Translations under genes and position numbers: made by a program
In this document: piece by piece, positions 1-5,528 of the stretch
Layout: each line of letters starts with the position of its first letter
Numbering within the stretch: the stretch's first letter is position 1
Origin: Deltaproteobacteria bacterium
Lineage (GTDB): Bacteria; Desulfobacterota; Syntrophia; Syntrophales; UBA2210
Direction of reading: 5' to 3'
NCBI GenBank assembly: GCA_016935935.1
Contig: JAFGPZ010000130.1
Span: forward strand, 1-7,732
DNA: 7,732 nt
The notes under the pieces: model-generated
Told to the model about the DNA's origin: nothing
Databases searched by the model: none
What the model saw: the letters and a program-made list of their open reading frames with translations, nothing else

Positions 1-59
1 TCACCGTCGCTGAGGGATTGAAACAGTGATACCCCATGTAAGAACTCTTCAGGTTTCAT
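1..59 (-). CDS. Probable cyclic-nucleotide-binding (Crp/Fnr-type) protein, N-terminus only
   Basis: Only the first 19 codons are in the window; the gene runs off the left edge. The minus strand starts with an ATG at 59-57 and reads MKPEEFLHGVSLFQSLSDG, followed by an incomplete Glu/Asp codon. The pattern 'F-L-x-x-V-x-L-F-x-x-L-S-D' is typical of the first helix and turn of cNMP-binding domains in Crp/Fnr regulators and related sensor proteins. An AGG lies about seven bases before the start. The gene is divergent from the YjbQ-family gene, with a roughly 190-bp intergenic region (60-248) in which I see no further gene and no convincing promoter hexamers. The rest of the protein is unseen, so a transcription factor, ion channel or other cNMP-domain protein all remain possible. 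Confidence 0.5.
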   Translation of the reverse strand, partial: MKPEEFLHGVSLFQSLSDG

Positions 60-248
60 GCTATGCCTGCCGGGAATCCTTTATGCACTCGAATGAAGGC
101 GAGCCCACCTCACCATCTTTCGGAGAGTGATCGGTTTCGGGGACGCTGTAATGCGTAAAATATAGACAATACGGCATAATAAGTCAAAAGATATATTCGA
201 GACGGAAGATCACTGGCGTGGAATTTCGCTGGTGTCGTGGAGGACGAT

Positions 249-650
249 ATGGACCAGTTCACCGTACGGACGCACTCAAGGGTTGAGATGATCGACATTA
301 CGGGAGAGATAATCTCCGTCCTGAAGAAGAGCGGGGTGAAGGGCGGGGTATGCCATGTCTTTGTGCCCCATACCACCGCCGCGGTCACCATAAACGAAAA
401 CGCGGACCCCGATGTGCCGAGAGACATACTGGCGGAGATGGACAAGATCGTTCCCCTGGATGACGGCTACCGGCATATAGAGGGGAATTCCGCCGCGCAC
501 ATCAAGGCATCCCTCTTCGGCGCTTCCGAGGTCATTCTCGTGGAGGGGGGCAGCTTGGTCCTGGGTACCTGGCAGTCGGTCTTCTTCTGTGAATTCGATG
601 GCCCCCGGACGAGGAAGGTCATCGTCAGATGTGTTCCCGATTCCGTTTGA
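249..650 (+). CDS. yjbQ: YjbQ / UPF0047 family protein
   Basis: A 133-residue protein of the UPF0047 (YjbQ) family, at the usual family length of about 130-140. Family signatures visible are the VPHTTAAVTINENADPDV segment with its conserved His, Glu and Asp residues, the YRHIEGNSAAHIK segment, and near the C-terminus LGTWQ followed by the EFDGPRTR motif. E. coli YjbQ has been linked to a weak thiamine-phosphate-synthase activity, but the physiological role of the family is not settled. I chose the ATG at 249 because GGAGG lies just upstream; a GTG at 237 is in frame but has no such site in front. maf follows 40 bp downstream on the same strand, so the two may be co-transcribed. The gene is GC-rich like maf and unlike the AT-richer cassette genes, which suggests core genome. 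Confidence 0.9.
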   Translation: MDQFTVRTHSRVEMIDITGEIISVLKKSGVKGGVCHVFVPHTTAAVTINENADPDVPRDILAEMDKIVPLDDGYRHIEGNSAAHIKASLFGASEVILVEGGSLVLGTWQSVFFCEFDGPRTRKVIVRCVPDSV

Positions 651-690
651 GCATTCGGCCGATTTTACCCCTCTGAGAAACTAAGGAGAC

Positions 691-1287
691 ATGAGAAATA
701 TGAACATGCAGGCATCTTTTATCCTGGCATCGGCCTCGCCCCGCCGCAGAGAGCTGCTCGGCGCGCTGATACCGGATTTTGAGATAATCCCGAGTGATAT
801 CGATGAGAGCCCACTGGAGGGGGAAGCCCCGGAAGACCACGTCCTGCGGCTGTCGAGAGAAAAGGCTCTCGCCGTCTCTCACTCCAATCCCGGCAGATGG
901 GTTCTGGGGGCGGACACGGTCGTGGTTATAGACGGGGAGATGCTGGGCAAGCCGGCGACACCCGCGGAGGCCAGGAGAATGCTCGGCATGCTGAGCGGCC
1001 GGGAGCACACGGTCATCACGGGGTTCGCCCTCGTGAAGGAAGGGAAGGGCGTCGTCGCCAACGACGCCGTCCGATCCGGCGTTCTGTTCAAGGATATCAC
1101 CGAAGATGAGATGGAGTGGTATACGGCCACCAGCGAGCCGTACGACAAGGCAGGGGGATACGCCGTCCAGGGGAAGGCCTCCTTCTTCATAAAGGAGATC
1201 CGCGGCTCACATACCAACGTGATCGGTCTCCCCCTGTCCGAGGTCGTGACCGCGATGGAAAAGGCCGGAGCGCTGCGGCTAGCCTAA
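691..1287 (+). CDS. maf: Maf-like nucleoside triphosphate pyrophosphatase
   Basis: A 198-residue Maf/Ham1-superfamily enzyme of full family length. Maf proteins hydrolyse non-canonical or pyrimidine NTPs (dTTP, UTP and modified forms in the YhdE-type subgroup) to NMP and pyrophosphate, in the cytoplasm. Visible motifs are LASASPRRREL at residues 12-22 (phosphate binding), SREKAL at 55-60, GADTVV at 73-78 with the likely catalytic Asp75, KP at 87-88, LSGREHTVITG at 101-111, and the long C-terminal signature EPYDKAGGYAVQGKASFFI at 149-167 followed by GSHTNVIGLPL at 172-182. The start is uncertain: AAGGAG at 683-688 is only two bases from the ATG at 691 and eleven from an in-frame ATG at 700, which may be the true start. 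It is probably co-transcribed with the upstream YjbQ-family gene. No clear hairpin terminator follows directly. Confidence 0.93.
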   Translation: MRNMNMQASFILASASPRRRELLGALIPDFEIIPSDIDESPLEGEAPEDHVLRLSREKALAVSHSNPGRWVLGADTVVVIDGEMLGKPATPAEARRMLGMLSGREHTVITGFALVKEGKGVVANDAVRSGVLFKDITEDEMEWYTATSEPYDKAGGYAVQGKASFFIKEIRGSHTNVIGLPLSEVVTAMEKAGALRLA

Positions 1288-1310
1288 TCAAGAGAGACTG
1301 TTTCGTAAAA

Positions 1311-1417
1311 AATCTCAAAAATTTGTCATTTCGAGTGAAACGAGAAATCTTTAGTCTACAACACGTTAAAAGTTTAAGATTTCTCCCTATGGTCGAAATG
1401 ACACATTCGCTGAGATT
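1311..1417. repeat. Palindromic intergenic repeat (MITE-like)
   Basis: Two 27-bp arms at 1325-1351 and 1376-1402 are inverted copies. Their outer ten bases (GTCATTTCGA / TCGAAATGAC) and inner ten bases (GAGAAATCTT / AAGATTTCTC) match exactly, while the seven bases between have diverged. A further outer pair, AATCTCA at 1311-1317 and TGAGATT at 1411-1417, encloses the structure. No coding potential is seen. The 'GTCATTTCGAgcgaaGCGAGAAATCT' type of repeat is, to my knowledge, common between genes in environmental bacterial genomes. It sits between maf and the toxin-antitoxin operon and could act as a transcript-end structure or be a non-autonomous mobile element. Confidence 0.7.
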
Positions 1418-1470
1418 GGCTCTATAAAAACACAGCACAAACATCTTGCAATTCACCCGGATTGTGCTTA

Positions 1471-1495
1471 CACTGTATTACAACTAGATACAGTG
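1471..1495 (+). promoter_or_regulatory. Probable operator of the toxin-antitoxin operon
   Basis: A perfect inverted repeat, CACTGTAT (1471-1478) and ATACAGTG (1488-1495), is separated by nine bases and ends exactly where the GGAGG ribosome site of the antitoxin gene begins. A second pair, TACAAC (1479-1484) and GTTGTA (1501-1506), interleaves with it. Ribbon-helix-helix antitoxins normally repress their own operon by binding such palindromes. A possible promoter overlaps it: TTCACC at 1452-1457, then TGTATT at 1474-1479 with a 16-bp spacer. The promoter assignment is weak; the palindrome itself is clear. Confidence 0.65.
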
Positions 1496-1505
1496 GAGGT
1501 GTTGT

Positions 1506-1724
1506 ATGAGCACGGCAATATCTATACGGGTTTCGGAGGAGATTGCTTCAAAACTCGATGAAATTTCAAAAGAGACGGAACGGTCCAAATCGTTTCATGT
1601 CCAGAAAGCCCTGGATGCCTATCTGGCGGACCTGGCGGATCTTCAGGTCGCCTACGATCGGTTGCGCGATACCACTGACCAGGTTATTTCCATTGAGGAC
1701 ATGAGGAAAGACCTTGAGCTATAA
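1506..1724 (+). CDS. relB: Ribbon-helix-helix (CopG/RelB-type) antitoxin
   Basis: A 72-residue protein. Residues 4-42 read as a ribbon-helix-helix DNA-binding domain: strand AISIRVSEE, helix EIASKLDEISKETERSKS, then helix FHVQKALDAYL. The acidic C-terminal part (ISIEDMRKDLEL) is the type of segment that wraps around and neutralises the toxin. The start is well supported by GGAGGTG five bases before the ATG. It overlaps the toxin gene by 11 bp, the usual antitoxin-first arrangement, so translation of the two is probably coupled. It should autoregulate through the palindrome directly upstream. The symbol follows common usage for RHH partners of RelE-family toxins; it is not a close call to E. 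coli relB. Confidence 0.85.
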   Translation: MSTAISIRVSEEIASKLDEISKETERSKSFHVQKALDAYLADLADLQVAYDRLRDTTDQVISIEDMRKDLEL

Positions 1725-1965
1725 GATAGCATTCAAGAAGTCAGTGGCTCGTGATCTCAAAAAGATCGACAAGGATCAGACCGACAGAATTCTGGAAAAA
1801 ATTGGAGAAGAGCTGCCGGAGAAGGCGGAGACCTTTCCACCATTGACCGGAAATTTCTCCGGTTTGGGAAAATTCAGGGTTGGGGACTACCGAGTGATTT
1901 ATTCCATCGTGGGGGATACGGCCCTTGTTTTAAGGATAAGCCATCGGCGGGAGGCGTACAGATAA
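1714..1965 (+). CDS. relE: RelE/ParE-family toxin
   Basis: An 83-residue RelE/ParE-superfamily toxin. The family pattern is clear: an N-terminal strand and KKSVARDLKKIDK helix, then LTGNFSGLGKFRVGDYRVIY, and a C-terminal strand ending SHRREAYR with the basic residues expected at the active face. RelE-type members cleave mRNA at the ribosome and ParE-type members poison gyrase; which one applies cannot be told from the sequence. The start is a TTG at 1714, because a stop lies at 1702-1704 in this frame and no ATG follows before conserved sequence; AGGAAAG sits just upstream inside the antitoxin gene. The operon stands between the core genes and the distal end of the cassette array, with no attC on its left, so it looks like flanking DNA and not a typical cassette. 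Confidence 0.87.
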   Translation: MSYKIAFKKSVARDLKKIDKDQTDRILEKIGEELPEKAETFPPLTGNFSGLGKFRVGDYRVIYSIVGDTALVLRISHRREAYR

Positions 1966-1990
1966 AAAATGGGAAAGTGTCACAAGATTT

Positions 1991-2038
1991 AATAAACTTT
2001 TGAAACTCAGGTAAAATATCATTCATCTTATTGATGAA
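1991..2038 (-). pseudogene. Inverted remnant of the intI 5' end
   Basis: Bases 1991-2029, read on the minus strand, are identical over 39 bp to 6918-6956 at the start of the integrase gene, and encode MNDILPEFQKFI preceded by a Lys codon. Just upstream, TTCATC also matches the integrase copy if nine bases are removed from the latter: the remnant reads F-I-N-K-M where intI reads F-I-I-G-N-G-K-M. After the twelfth codon the sequence diverges and the frame runs into the end of the toxin gene, so this is not a functional gene. It faces away from the array, mirroring the real intI at the other end. TTCATC (2022-2027 on the plus strand the complement GATGAA) and its inverse also form a small hairpin with a 5-base loop at this edge. 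Confidence 0.75.
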
Positions 2039-2104
2039 GTGAAAAGAAGATCGAAAGGCGTGTGGAATGTTAAGGGCGGGGAAGGCTAAGGAAAATAAGA
2101 AAAT

Positions 2105-2177
2105 AAATAACGTTCAGGTTGAGAGGTGCGAATGAAGCGCAGCGAAATGAGCAACCTTCTCAAACCTGTTGTTGGAA
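2105..2177 (-). repeat. attC site of cassette C6 (last in the array)
   Basis: 73 bp. On the minus strand the R'' core is TTCCAAC (2177-2171) and the R' core GTTATTT (2111-2105). The arms AGGTTGAGAGGT and ACCTTCTCAAACCT pair with two unpaired extra bases on one side, as expected for the extrahelical bases that set attC strand choice. The R'' core matches the first bases of cassette C6 (TTGGAA). No further attC is recognisable to the left, so the array seems to end here; 2030-2104 holds no gene that I can see. Confidence 0.85.
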
Positions 2178-2178
2178 G

Positions 2179-2547
2179 CTATTCGTTTTTCTCATTCTTT
2201 ACAAGGACCACGCGACCGTCTTTGCTATCGCATCCAGGCGGAGAGCCGGCAAGATTTGGGTGTTCAACGTAACCTCGGCCACTAACATATGAAATGGCAT
2301 TCAAACCTCCGCCTGGGTTTGCATAATAGGGAGCACCTTTATGATAACCCGTTGGTTTGAGTTTGTCTGAAACCAAAGGGTTTGGAGTAATGCTCTTTCT
2401 GCTGCAAATGACATTAGGAGCAGTAATGTTACGAGAAATATCTTTAGAACCGCACAAGGGGCAGGTATTTTGCTCGGGCTCGGAAATGCCTTTTATAACA
2501 TCGAAGTCCTGCATGCAATTTTTACACTCGTATGAATAAATAGGCAT
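2179..2547 (-). CDS. FmdB-family zinc-ribbon protein (cassette C6, second gene)
   Basis: A 122-residue protein starting MPIYSYECKNC, the hallmark opening of FmdB/FmdB-like zinc ribbons. Cys8/Cys11 and Cys29/Cys32 (CPLC) make a four-cysteine zinc site. The family was named from a putative regulator near formylmethanofuran/formamidase genes; most members have no known role. After residue 45 the chain is Gly/Pro-rich and of low complexity (YYANPGGGLNAI), and makes this member longer than the common 70-110 residues. It lies five bases after the stop of the upstream coiled-coil gene on the same strand, with GGAG near that stop, so the two are almost surely one operon within one cassette. The stop codon sits one base before the attC R'' core, as usual for a cassette gene. 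Confidence 0.85.
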   Translation of the reverse strand: MPIYSYECKNCMQDFDVIKGISEPEQNTCPLCGSKDISRNITAPNVICSRKSITPNPLVSDKLKPTGYHKGAPYYANPGGGLNAISYVSGRGYVEHPNLAGSPPGCDSKDGRVVLVKNEKNE

Positions 2548-2552
2548 AAAAG

Positions 2553-3437
2553 TTACTTCTCCGTCGATTGGATCTTATCTTTTTGATCGTCCTGTGGAAG
2601 GAAATCGATGGCTATCGCAGATACTAGCCGATCGCACACAAAACGCGCGAGTCTGTTGATCCGATCTTCTAATGGTTTCAAAATTACCTCCTCAATTTTC
2701 TGAAGAGGTAAACCACCATCCATCAAAGCCCCCCGAATGCCATCTCGGCGGTGCGCATAGTCTAAGGTAGTAGTGATATTATCAACCCGGAGAGTGGACA
2801 ATTCCTTTTCTACTCGATCTGCGATAGCCTTCATGATACGCGTTTTTTGAGAAGCTTGATTGGTTTCTTCACGGGCCAAATTTACCTGTAATTCCCTCAT
2901 CTCGATTTCTGCTTGAAGAAGGCGTTTTTTAGCTTCAGGCTCTGTCCATCTATCAAATATGTGGCGTAAAAAACTTGCTTCATCCTTTGCAACCTTTGAC
3001 CCAGCCTGAATGAACGATCCAAGCCCAGGAGAAGCCAACTGGATGAACTCGACCTCTAAATGCATCGATTGTGGAACAATTTCAACGATGTCATCAAACT
3101 CAAAATCAACTTTCCATCCGAGATGTTCTTGGCGGACTATTATCCCGTGCCGTTTAAGATCGGTAGCAACTTGTAGGTATCCATCACGCGATAAAGCATC
3201 GGTACCTCGGACGGCTTCCCCCCAATCGGCCGGGGACATCCCAGGACGGAGCAAACCCATTGCTTGGAGGCTGGCAAGTTCCTCATTATGGCGTCGGAGA
3301 AGGTCAGAAAGAAGACACGCGGCTGTGGCACGGCAGACAATGTCGTCGAGAGACGAGATAAATTCAGCCAGCTTATTGGCACGCCAGATACCGCTTGTTG
3401 CTGCAATAATTCTTAAAATTCCTGTTTGCTGTGTCAT
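2553..3437 (-). CDS. Hypothetical coiled-coil protein (cassette C6, first gene)
   Basis: A 294-residue protein I do not recognise. The start ATG at 3437 has AGGAG four bases upstream; a TTG at 3455 is in frame but falls on the cassette junction. No signal peptide or membrane segment is seen. Residues 20-60 are largely helical (AEFISSLDDIVCRATAACLLSDLL), residues 82-120 could be a small mixed domain (DGYLQVATDLKRHGIIV then WKVDFEFDDIVEIV), and residues 165-220 are charged and heptad-like (KKRLLQAEIEMRELQVNLAREE), suggesting a coiled coil. The C-terminal 60 residues look helical again with a charged tail. It is the first gene after the C6 boundary and shares an operon with the zinc-ribbon gene. 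A role together with that protein is likely from the arrangement, but its nature cannot be inferred. Confidence 0.8.
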   Translation of the reverse strand: MTQQTGILRIIAATSGIWRANKLAEFISSLDDIVCRATAACLLSDLLRRHNEELASLQAMGLLRPGMSPADWGEAVRGTDALSRDGYLQVATDLKRHGIIVRQEHLGWKVDFEFDDIVEIVPQSMHLEVEFIQLASPGLGSFIQAGSKVAKDEASFLRHIFDRWTEPEAKKRLLQAEIEMRELQVNLAREETNQASQKTRIMKAIADRVEKELSTLRVDNITTTLDYAHRRDGIRGALMDGGLPLQKIEEVILKPLEDRINRLARFVCDRLVSAIAIDFLPQDDQKDKIQSTEK

Positions 3438-3449
3438 GTTTCTCCTCGC

Positions 3450-3507
3450 TTCCAACGTAAAGCTCAGTGGCCGCCGTCAGGCGGTCAACTGAAACGATAG
3501 GTTAGGA
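3450..3507 (-). repeat. attC site of cassette C5
   Basis: 58 bp, the shortest in the array. On the minus strand the R'' core is TCCTAAC (3507-3501) and the R' core GTTGGAA (3456-3450). The inner arms CAGTGGCCGCC and GGCGGTCAACTG form the hairpin. R'' differs by one base from the complement of the C5 start (TTAGGG), the only cassette in the window with such a mismatch. Confidence 0.85.
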
Positions 3508-3553
3508 GGTTTTGTTTTGAAAAATATCGTATTACCAATAGACTTCACCCTGC

Positions 3554-4222
3554 CTAATCGTCTTGGTATGTGTGCATTTGAACGAATGCCGTTTTCTTGT
3601 TCACCCAACGCCTTTGAACCTTGGAATCCTGAAGTGAGTGCAAAAGAGCAGTGCCAAGTTCATTGTGCGTCGTGTCGTAACCAAGCTTCTGAAAAATTGC
3701 AGCAACCGATGTGCGAACACCTTCCCACTGCGAATCTAAATCATGATCAGTTGCTCTCCTTTCTTCTAGATCAGATGGATTCTCGAAAGAATATTGGCAA
3801 GAGGAAACATCAAGCGCATGGTAAGCCCGACATGCAAATGGTCTTACCGGGTAGACCATACAACTGTTTTCAGCAAGCAAGGGGCAGGGGGAATTGATAG
3901 ATAGATGTTCATTTTTTGTAATTTTAGAAAGAAACTGAACGTGATTATTGAGAGTATCCATTGTTTTTGTTAATTTTTTAGTAGAAAAATGTTTTTTCAT
4001 GTACGTGTTAATTAGAAATATTTCATATGGCCTGGCTTCTACAGGGATATTGCAACAGTATGCGCATCCCTGACGACATGCGATATTGATATTGTGGGAA
4101 AAAATATAATTCTGGCAGTTGGTGTCATTTACTTTATGGTATTTGCTAAAAACATTTATAATTTCATCAGATCGCTTGGCGGATTTAAGGCAATTGTAAA
4201 GCATGGTACTTTGATCGGTCAT
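3554..4222 (-). CDS. YkgJ-family cysteine-cluster protein (cassette C5)
   Basis: A 222-residue protein with the CxxxCxxCC pattern of the YkgJ / zinc- or iron-chelating cysteine cluster family. Cys49, Cys53, Cys56 and Cys57 lie in ACRQGCAYCC, and a second group is Cys113 (SPCPLL), Cys121 (NSCMVYPVRPFA) and Cys131 (CRAY). The spacing 'CPLL..NSCMVYPVRPFACR' is the classical second half of the domain. These proteins are thought to bind a metal or an Fe-S cluster; their reaction is generally unknown. The N-terminal 45 residues and the C-terminal 70 residues are not recognisable. The start ATG at 4222 lies 18 bases into the cassette; the AGGGG formed by the R' core itself (about 12 bases upstream) is the only Shine-Dalgarno-like sequence. 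It is the only gene in C5. The 46 bp between its stop and attC are empty. Confidence 0.88.
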   Translation of the reverse strand: MTDQSTMLYNCLKSAKRSDEIINVFSKYHKVNDTNCQNYIFSHNINIACRQGCAYCCNIPVEARPYEIFLINTYMKKHFSTKKLTKTMDTLNNHVQFLSKITKNEHLSINSPCPLLAENSCMVYPVRPFACRAYHALDVSSCQYSFENPSDLEERRATDHDLDSQWEGVRTSVAAIFQKLGYDTTHNELGTALLHSLQDSKVQRRWVNKKTAFVQMHTYQDD

Positions 4223-4233
4223 TGTTTATCGAC

Positions 4234-4295
4234 CCCTAACGCTTCGCTTGAGGGGCGCGAAGGAATGAGCGTCCCTCTCGAAGCGGTGGTTATAA
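4234..4295 (-). repeat. attC site of cassette C4
   Basis: 62 bp. On the minus strand the R'' core is TTATAAC (4295-4289) and the R' core GTTAGGG (4240-4234). The arms CCGCTTCGAGAGGG and CCCCTCAAGCGAAGCG pair with two extrahelical bases. R'' matches the start of cassette C4 (TTATAA) exactly. The R'' end also supplies a TATAAT on the plus strand, in front of the reverse-oriented gene of this cassette. Confidence 0.88.
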
Positions 4296-4296
4296 T
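4291..4296 (+). promoter_or_regulatory. Possible -10 box formed by an attC core
   Basis: TATAAT, a perfect -10 hexamer, arises from the complement of the C4 R'' core plus one following base. It lies 22 bases before the ATG of the plus-strand gene at 4319, a suitable distance for a short leader. No good -35 is found 16-18 bases upstream (AGCGTC there), though TGG precedes the box closely. This could let the reverse-oriented cassette gene be expressed without the array promoter. Confidence 0.4.
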
Positions 4297-4318
4297 TTTT
4301 CAATAGAGAGCGAGGAAC

Positions 4319-4486
4319 ATGGAAAACTTAAAACTTTCAATAACAATCACAAAAGATGGCAAAGACAAGAGTGTTGGGTTTGCATTTGATAAAGACAACC
4401 TCACCAAAAAGCACTTTATGGAACGAGCCGATGGTTTAGTAAAGACAGCGGTGCGGTATTTACAAAAAGAAAAAGTATTCGATTAG
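4319..4486 (+). CDS. Small hypothetical protein, reverse-oriented cassette gene (C4)
   Basis: A 55-residue, Lys-rich protein (MENLKLSITITKDGKDK at the start, YLQKEKVFD at the end) that I do not recognise. It starts with ATG preceded by GAGG three bases upstream. The pattern of an N-terminal strand pair (LSITITKDGKDKSVGFAFD) followed by a helix (KKHFMERADGLVKTAVRYLQK) looks like a real compact fold. It is the only sizeable ORF in the 308-bp cassette; the minus strand offers only a 13-codon ORF at the cassette start. It is therefore encoded against the transcription direction of the array and needs its own promoter. Its 3' side (4487-4541) shows nothing else. No similarity to known toxins is apparent. 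Confidence 0.65.
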   Translation: MENLKLSITITKDGKDKSVGFAFDKDNLTKKHFMERADGLVKTAVRYLQKEKVFD

Positions 4487-4541
4487 TCGTTTTCTTCATA
4501 ATTGGGACATGCAGCACACAATTTCTATGGACGACATAAAA

Positions 4542-4634
4542 TTATAACGGACAAGCTAACCGGACCGCGCCACCAGACCTTGCCGCGTCAGCGCCGCCGA
4601 TGTTCTCGCGGTCCGGTTAAGCGCCTGGTTGTGT
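4542..4634 (-). repeat. attC site of cassette C3
   Basis: 93 bp, the longest in the array. On the minus strand the R'' core is ACACAAC (4634-4628) and the R' core GTTATAA (4548-4542). The arms GCTAACCGGACCGCG (4555-4569) and CGCGGTCCGGTTAAGC (4607-4622) form a nearly perfect 15-bp stem with one extra base, leaving a loop of about 37 bases. R'' matches the C3 start (TTGTGT) exactly. GC content is much higher than in the surrounding cassettes. Confidence 0.9.
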
Positions 4635-4646
4635 GATTTTTCTTTT

Positions 4647-4889
4647 TTAAATTCGATAGTTAGCCTTGCCGTCCCACTTTATTTCACCTGTCTTTTTTCT
4701 GTATTGCAAAACATTACGAACATTTCGCTTCCATTTAGGGATATCCGACGATGGAGATTGGGGCTGAAAGTCTTCGGTGTCGAGGGAAAGAGTATTTTGA
4801 ACAAGATCGTAAATAATTTCTATGTTTGTCCAATGACCTTTTCTGAGAGATTTCTTAATGCACATCCAAATTTCAGGCAAATGAGTCAT
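4647..4889 (-). CDS. Small winged-helix-like protein (cassette C3, second gene)
   Basis: An 80-residue soluble, basic protein. The start ATG at 4889 has GGAG seven bases upstream; a TTG four codons earlier is less likely. The C-terminal half ends with KWKRNVRNVLQYRKKTGEI then WDGKANYRI, a pattern like the recognition helix and wing (helix, then 'W-D/N-G-x-x-x-Y-R-hydrophobic') of small winged-helix domains found at the ends of Mrr-like or HNH-associated proteins. That likeness is from memory and not proven; DNA binding is an inference. It begins 28 bases after the lipoprotein stop on the same strand and ends 12 bases before attC, so it is the second gene of a two-gene cassette. Confidence 0.75.
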   Translation of the reverse strand: MTHLPEIWMCIKKSLRKGHWTNIEIIYDLVQNTLSLDTEDFQPQSPSSDIPKWKRNVRNVLQYRKKTGEIKWDGKANYRI

Positions 4890-4917
4890 GGGGTTCTCCA
4901 AATAAATGGTTTTGCAA

Positions 4918-5430
4918 TTACTGCGTTACCAATGACACAGATGATAGATTAGACATCATATCCGCAACCGCAATATTATATGCGTCTTGAGAAACTGCTT
5001 TGGCTGTTGCATATCCCCACATGTTTGAGCGGTGTGCATTTCCTTCAGCGTTCCAATTGCCGACTATATTATTCCTTGAATCTATCAATTTGATACGCAA
5101 CTTAGTTGATGCATTCCAGTTGCCAAGGGTGAAGAACGAACGATGTTCTATAATATCAATATTCAAGCGATAAAAAGGCCGATCTCCGTCAATTCTTTCT
5201 GGAGATAACGCACTTAGAATTTGCCCTTTGATCCCTTGTACTAATTGCTCCGAGTTTTCTCTCTCCGCTCGCAGGTCTTTAACCTGCACACGTACAAGAT
5301 CGGCTGGCATTCCAGACAAATTATATTGAGTTCCAATGGGCTGAGGTGTGTATTGTTTGGTTTGAGCGCACCCAGAGAGAACTACAATAAAAAGAGCAAG
5401 GAAAGCAAAAACGGGTAATTTTTTATTCAT
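4918..5430 (-). CDS. Predicted lipoprotein of unknown function (cassette C3, first gene)
   Basis: A 170-residue protein with a clear lipoprotein signal: MNKK, a hydrophobic stretch at residues 5-18 and the lipobox LSGC with the lipidated Cys21. The residue after the cysteine is Ala, so outer-membrane sorting by Lol is expected if the host has that pathway. The mature part begins with a low-complexity linker (TKQYTPQPIGTQYNL), followed by an alternating strand/helix region in which VRVQVKDLRAERENS, FYRLNIDIIEHRSF and TKLRIKLIDSRNN look like strands, broadly recalling YajG/DUF4136-type lipoproteins, though I cannot assign it. The start is supported by GAGGG six bases upstream of the ATG. It is the first gene of C3. 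Confidence 0.85.
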   Translation of the reverse strand: MNKKLPVFAFLALFIVVLSGCAQTKQYTPQPIGTQYNLSGMPADLVRVQVKDLRAERENSEQLVQGIKGQILSALSPERIDGDRPFYRLNIDIIEHRSFFTLGNWNASTKLRIKLIDSRNNIVGNWNAEGNAHRSNMWGYATAKAVSQDAYNIAVADMMSNLSSVSLVTQ

Positions 5431-5464
5431 CGCGACCCTCTACTAAGTTGCAATTATTTATCAC

Positions 5465-5528
5465 ACACAACGCCGCTGCTGTGGGGAGCGCGCTTTTTTT
5501 GCGCTTCCCTACCAGCAGCTTGTTAGGG
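5465..5528 (-). repeat. attC site of cassette C2
   Basis: 64 bp. On the minus strand the R'' core is CCCTAAC (5528-5522) and the R' core GTTGTGT (5471-5465). The arms read GCTGCTGGTAGGGAAGCGC and, on the other side, GCGCTCCCCACAGCAGC, pairing with two extra bases. The TAA of the C2 gene is inside the R'' core. R'' matches the C2 start (TTAGGG) exactly. Confidence 0.92.

Noticed and set aside
110..445. Minus-strand ORF opposite the YjbQ-family gene
   Set aside because: It is antisense to a gene with clear family motifs and its own composition is Ser/Thr-rich shadow sequence.
1473..1493. Possible LexA (SOS) box in the toxin-antitoxin operator
   Set aside because: CTGT and ACAG are 13 bases apart, not 8 as in the classical box; the palindrome fits an RHH operator better.
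1683..1689. GTTATTT inside the antitoxin gene as the core of a seventh attC
   Set aside because: It matches the core following C6 but has no partner core or hairpin arms around it.
1991..2026. Short protein starting MNDILPEFQKFI on the minus strand at the left edge
   Set aside because: The frame leaves the integrase homology after 12 codons and runs antisense through the toxin gene, so it is a remnant and not a gene.
3010..3492. Plus-strand 160-codon ORF
   Set aside because: It lies opposite the 294-residue cassette gene and runs across attC5; its Arg/Ser-rich product looks like a shadow frame.
3517..3897. Plus-strand 126-codon ORF
   Set aside because: It lies opposite the YkgJ-type gene, whose cysteine motifs are decisive for the minus strand.
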